From positions 1,674,001 to 1,738,000 of the forward strand of contig NZ_CP023406.1 in NCBI RefSeq assembly GCF_002327105.1: DNA of 64,000 nt, written 5' to 3'. Of the stretch, positions 60,835 through 64,000 are shown one piece after another. Numbering within the stretch: position 1 is the first letter of the stretch; every line of letters starts with the position of its first letter. Below the pieces are notes generated by a model, which worked only from the letters and a program-made list of their open reading frames with translations, was not told the DNA's origin and searched no databases. Origin of the DNA: Luteimonas chenhongjianii. Lineage in GTDB: Bacteria; Pseudomonadota; Gammaproteobacteria; Xanthomonadales; Xanthomonadaceae. The translations under genes were made by a program, and so were the position numbers.

Positions 60835-61781
60835 CAGTCGACCGGGACCGCCTGCAGGATCGACGCCGCCAAGTCGCCGCCGCCGGCATCGGCCTCGGCC
60901 ACGAGGCGATGGCTGGCGATCAGCGGAAACAGGGTCTGCACGTCCTCGGGCACGACGTGATCACGGGCCTTCAGCAGTGCCAGCGCCCGCGACGCGCGCA
61001 GCAGCGCCAGCCCGGCCCGCGGCGACAGCCCCACCCGTACGCCCGGATGCTGGCGGCTGCGTGTGAGCAGCGCCTGCACGTAGTCGATCAGTGCCGGGCT
61101 GGCGTGGATCGCGGTCACCGCGTCGCGCAGGGCGCGCAGGTCGTCCGCGCCGAGCCGCGGCAGGGCCTCGGCGATCAGCGCGCGGCGGTCGCTGCCGGCA
61201 AGCAGCGCACGTTCGGCGTCGCGGTCGGGATAGCCGAGCGTGAGCCGCAGCAGGAAGCGGTCGAGTTGCGAATCCGGCAGCGGATAGGTCCCCGAAAGAT
61301 CCACCGGGTTCTGCGTGGCGATGACGAAGAACGGATCCGGCAGCGAATGCGTGGTGCCATCGACGGTGACCTGCTGCTCGGCCATGGCCTCGAGCAGCGC
61401 GCTCTGCGTGCGGGGCGGCGCGCGGTTGATCTCGTCGGCAAGCAGCACGTTGGTGAAGACCGGCCCACCGTGGAACTCGAAGCGCCGCGCGCTTCCCTCG
61501 TAAACCGAAACCCCGACGACATCCGACGGCAACAGATCGGAGGTGAACTGCACGCGCTGGAATTCCAGGCCGACGGTCGCGGCGATCGCGTGCGCCAGCG
61601 TGGTCTTGCCAAGGCCGGGCAGGTCCTCGATCAGGATATGGCCGTCAGCAAGCAGCGCGACGAAGCTCATCGTCACCGCGGTCGGCTTGCCCAGCACCAG
61701 CTGGTTGACCTGGGCGATGGCCAACGACAGAGCGTCGCGTTGCGCGTCGGTTAGCATGGCGGGCGTCGTCGGATCGGGCAT
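60834..61781 (-). CDS. MoxR-family AAA+ ATPase
   Basis: A 315-residue protein with Walker A EDLPGLGKTTLAHAIA, Walker B NVLLADEINRAPPRTQSALLEAM, sensor 1 FFVIATQNPVDLSGTYPLPDSQLDRFL and the C-terminal lid with GLSPRAGLALLRASRALALL. MoxR ATPases act as chaperone-like remodellers for partner VWA or DUF58 proteins. First gene of the minus-strand operon with DUF58, the transglutaminase and slp; divergent from the GT39 gene with 48 bases between starts. Confidence 0.93.
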   Translation of the reverse strand: MPDPTTPAMLTDAQRDALSLAIAQVNQLVLGKPTAVTMSFVALLADGHILIEDLPGLGKTTLAHAIAATVGLEFQRVQFTSDLLPSDVVGVSVYEGSARRFEFHGGPVFTNVLLADEINRAPPRTQSALLEAMAEQQVTVDGTTHSLPDPFFVIATQNPVDLSGTYPLPDSQLDRFLLRLTLGYPDRDAERALLAGSDRRALIAEALPRLGADDLRALRDAVTAIHASPALIDYVQALLTRSRQHPGVRVGLSPRAGLALLRASRALALLKARDHVVPEDVQTLFPLIASHRLVAEADAGGGDLAASILQAVPVD

Positions 61782-61829
61782 TCGGAGCTCCTGCGGCGGT
61801 CCCCCCGGAGTGTAGCGAGGTCAGGTTCA

Positions 61830-63698
61830 ATGCGGATGCAGATGCGCACGGTGTTCGTCGTGCTCTGGTCGACGATCGTGTTGCTGAAACTGGCGATCGC
61901 GGCGCGGCTGCCGCTGTTCGTCGACGAAGCTTTCTACTGGCTGGAAGGGCAGCATCCGTCCTGGGCCTATTCCGATCTGCCGGGTCTGACCGCGTGGCTG
62001 ATCCGCCTGGGGACCGAAGTCTTCGGCGATGGTCTGCTCGCAGTGCGCCTGCCTTTCATCGCGATCTCGGCGCTGGTCCCATGGCTGGTGGTGCGCCTGA
62101 CCGCGCGCGAGTTCGATACCGAAGCGGCTTGGATTTCCGGCTGCGCCGCCTTGCTGATGCCGTTGCTGGGATCGCTCGGCGTGATGGCATTGCCCGATGC
62201 GATGCTCGCCCTGGCCACGATGCTGTGCCTGGACGCCGGCGTGCGCCTGCTGCGCGGCGTGACCTATGGCGGCGCGCTGCTGCTCGCGCTGGGACTCTCG
62301 CTCGGTGCACTGAGCCACTATCGCTTTATCGCCGTGATCGGCGTGGGCATGGTGGCACTGCTGCTGATCGCCAACGGGCGCGAGGCCCTGCGCGATCCCC
62401 GGGTATGGATCGCCATCGCCGCAGGGGCGGCGGCGTGGATCCCGTTGCTGGTGTGGAACGTCGACAATGCCGAGGCGGGCCTGCGCTTCCAGATGGTCGA
62501 CCGCCATCCCTGGGCGCTGCATGCCGACGGCTGGCAGTTCCTGGTGATCCAGGCGGTGATGGTCACCCCGTTGCTGTTTGCGGCGCTGCTGAGCGCCGCG
62601 TGGCGTCTGCGCCGCGCGCCCGACGACGCAGCGCGGTTCCTTGCCCTGTGCGGCGGCCTGCTGCTGCTGGCGTTCTTCGTGCTGGGCTTCGTCGCCGATA
62701 CCGAGCGCGCCAGCTTCCACTGGCCCTTGCCCGGCTATCTCGCGCTGCTGCCGCTGGTCGGCCTGGTGTTGATGTCGTGGCCACGCTGGCTGCGCGTGGC
62801 GACCTGGATCACGCTGGCGCTCGGCTTCGTCGGCGTGGTGGGCTATTACGCCGCGGTCTCGGAGCCGGCGGTGCGCGAGCGCAGCGCCGGCCTGAAGTGG
62901 TATCCCGCCAACTTCGCCGGTTGGGACACGCTGGCCGAGGCTGTGCGCGAGGAGCTGGCGACGATGCCGGCCGACACGGTCCTGATTGCCGACAACTTCA
63001 AGATCGGCGCCGAGCTGGGCTTCGCGCTCGGCGATGCAAACATCCGCGTGCTCGATCATCCGCTCAATCGCCATCACGGCCGCGCGCCCCAGCTGCAGCT
63101 GTGGGATCTCCAGCTCGACAGCCGCGACGAGCTGCAGGGGCGCCCCGCGCTTATGGTCATCGGTGCCAACGACGTCAAGTTCAGTGCACTGCTGCAGCGT
63201 TACCAGGCGGTCTGCGCGCGGATGGGCGAGCTGCCGGTATCGCGCGTGGTCAACGCCGATCGCGGGGCGCAGCGTTTCATCCTTGCGCACCTGGGGGCGG
63301 CTGCGCCCGCGGCCACCGGTGACTGCGTGCTGCCGGCGGTGGCCCATATCGACGCGCCGCTCGCCGGGGCGCGTGTCGATGCGCCGTTTGAAGTAAGCGG
63401 CTGGGCGGTCAAGGACGGCAGCGGGGTAGCGGAGGTGGTCATCACGATCGACGGTGGGCCCGTGGCGCGCGCGCGCTACGGCCTGCCCAATCAGTGGGTT
63501 GCCGAGCGTTTCCTGCGCGGGGCGTCGCGCGATCCGGCGCAGCCCCGCATCGGATTCACCGCGACGATCGATCCCGCGACGCTGGCGCCGGGTCGGCGCT
63601 GGCTGGGAATGGAGATCATCGGCGCCGACGGCTCGGTCGAGCGCTGGGCGGAGCAACCGGTCTGGATCGCGCCATCGCGACCGGCGTCTGCGCCCTGA
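61830..63698 (+). CDS. GT39-type membrane glycosyltransferase with extra C-terminal domain
   Basis: This 622-residue protein starts with a membrane helix and the ArnT/PMT-type catalytic loop FVDEAFYWLEGQHPSWAYSDLPGLTAWLIRL (acidic residues D-E and D), followed by about ten further hydrophobic segments to ~345. After a soluble region (~345-490), residues ~500-615 form a beta-rich domain (HIDAPLAGARVDAPFEVSGWAVKD ... GVAEVVITIDGG) like bacterial Ig-like sugar or surface domains. GT39 enzymes use polyprenyl-phosphate sugars at the periplasmic face. The acceptor (lipid A, protein or glycan) is unknown. Start ATG at 61830. Confidence 0.85.
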   Translation: MRMQMRTVFVVLWSTIVLLKLAIAARLPLFVDEAFYWLEGQHPSWAYSDLPGLTAWLIRLGTEVFGDGLLAVRLPFIAISALVPWLVVRLTAREFDTEAAWISGCAALLMPLLGSLGVMALPDAMLALATMLCLDAGVRLLRGVTYGGALLLALGLSLGALSHYRFIAVIGVGMVALLLIANGREALRDPRVWIAIAAGAAAWIPLLVWNVDNAEAGLRFQMVDRHPWALHADGWQFLVIQAVMVTPLLFAALLSAAWRLRRAPDDAARFLALCGGLLLLAFFVLGFVADTERASFHWPLPGYLALLPLVGLVLMSWPRWLRVATWITLALGFVGVVGYYAAVSEPAVRERSAGLKWYPANFAGWDTLAEAVREELATMPADTVLIADNFKIGAELGFALGDANIRVLDHPLNRHHGRAPQLQLWDLQLDSRDELQGRPALMVIGANDVKFSALLQRYQAVCARMGELPVSRVVNADRGAQRFILAHLGAAAPAATGDCVLPAVAHIDAPLAGARVDAPFEVSGWAVKDGSGVAEVVITIDGGPVARARYGLPNQWVAERFLRGASRDPAQPRIGFTATIDPATLAPGRRWLGMEIIGADGSVERWAEQPVWIAPSRPASAP

Positions 63699-64000
63699 TC
63701 AGGGCACGGCGTAACCCGCCACGCGCAGCAGTCGCGCCGTCGCGATGAGCGGCAGGCCGATCAGTGCGGTCGGGTCTTCGCTGCGGATCGCATCGAACAG
63801 CGCGATGCCCAGGCCTTCGCACTTGAAGCTGCCTGCGCAGTCGAACGGCTGCTCGGCGTCGACATAGCGCGCGATCTCGCCAGGCCCGAGTTCGCGGAAG
63901 ACCACTTCGGTGCGGTCCTGCGCCTGCAGCGGCGGCTGGCCGTGGCTGACGATCGCCAGGGCGGTATGGAAGATGACGCTCTGGCCCGACATCGCCGACA
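63699..64000 (-). CDS. yceF: Maf-family nucleotide pyrophosphatase (YceF type), cut by window end
   Basis: The visible ~100 C-terminal residues include MSGQSVIFHTALAIV, YVDAEQPFDCAGSFKCEGLGIALFD and IRSEDPTALIGLPLIATARLLRVAGY. These match the YceF (7-methyl-GTP pyrophosphatase) branch of Maf house-cleaning enzymes. The frame stays open past the ATG at 63992 to the window end, and family proteins are about 190 residues, so the start is outside. Convergent with the GT39 gene, with no gap between stop codons. Confidence 0.88.
   Translation of the reverse strand, partial: SAMSGQSVIFHTALAIVSHGQPPLQAQDRTEVVFRELGPGEIARYVDAEQPFDCAGSFKCEGLGIALFDAIRSEDPTALIGLPLIATARLLRVAGYAVP

Overview
The window is chromosomal DNA of a high-GC gammaproteobacterium. 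The neighbourhoods gloB / methyltransferase / rnhA / dnaQ, heptosyltransferase / kdkA (Kdo kinase), and ffs...dnaX-ybaB-recR, together with the very GC-rich codon use, suggest a member of the Xanthomonadaceae/Lysobacteraceae (Lysobacter- or Luteimonas-like). This placement is inference from gene content; no database search was run.

Layout. 1-6.1 kb: the end of a glutamate-synthase-like FMN/Fe-S protein, an ArsC-type reductase overlapping a dicarboxylate/amino-acid:cation symporter, then three minus-strand cell-wall genes (YkuD-like lipoprotein, L-Ala-D/L-Glu-type dipeptide epimerase, NlpC/P60 endopeptidase), the last two resembling a murein-peptide recycling pair. 6.4-9.7 kb: a minus-strand array hupB - tRNA-Val(TAC) - tRNA-Asp(GTC) - tRNA-Asp(GTC), and ppiD on the plus strand. 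10.2-18.9 kb: mltD-gloB, a methyltransferase, rnhA, dnaQ, a PP2C phosphatase, tRNA-Ser(CGA), and an LPS-core group (DUF6165-like protein, small membrane protein, heptosyltransferase-like GT9, kdkA) coupled to an MBL-fold hydrolase. 18.9-23.2 kb: moaA, then moaC-moaD-moaE translationally coupled to a YncE-like beta-propeller and a small lipoprotein, ending at the SRP RNA gene (ffs).

23.2-54.0 kb is an accessory block lying between ffs and tRNA-Ser(GGA)/dnaX, places that are close neighbours in several other bacteria. It holds an AraC regulator, degenerate gene remnants (one clear SDR 5' fragment), a chloroperoxidase-like alpha/beta hydrolase, an antibiotic-biosynthesis-monooxygenase (ABM) domain protein and an NAD(P)H:quinone-reductase-like enzyme divergent from a LysR regulator with a palindromic operator candidate. 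It also holds a decayed IS3-family element abutting a duplicated ABM-gene 3' end, and then a two-partner-secretion locus: SapC-family protein, a 6707-residue LktA/FHA-type filamentous adhesin, and its TpsB outer-membrane transporter. The adhesin contains eleven near-identical 342-bp (114-residue) tandem repeats, each made of six 19-residue beta-helix rungs.

54.0-64.0 kb returns to core genes: tRNA-Ser(GGA), dnaX-ybaB-recR, a HIT protein with a changed histidine triad, and a minus-strand operon moxR - DUF58 - transglutaminase (TgpA-like) - slp lipoprotein. A GT39-type membrane glycosyltransferase with an extra C-terminal domain and the end of a Maf/YceF nucleotide pyrophosphatase finish the window.
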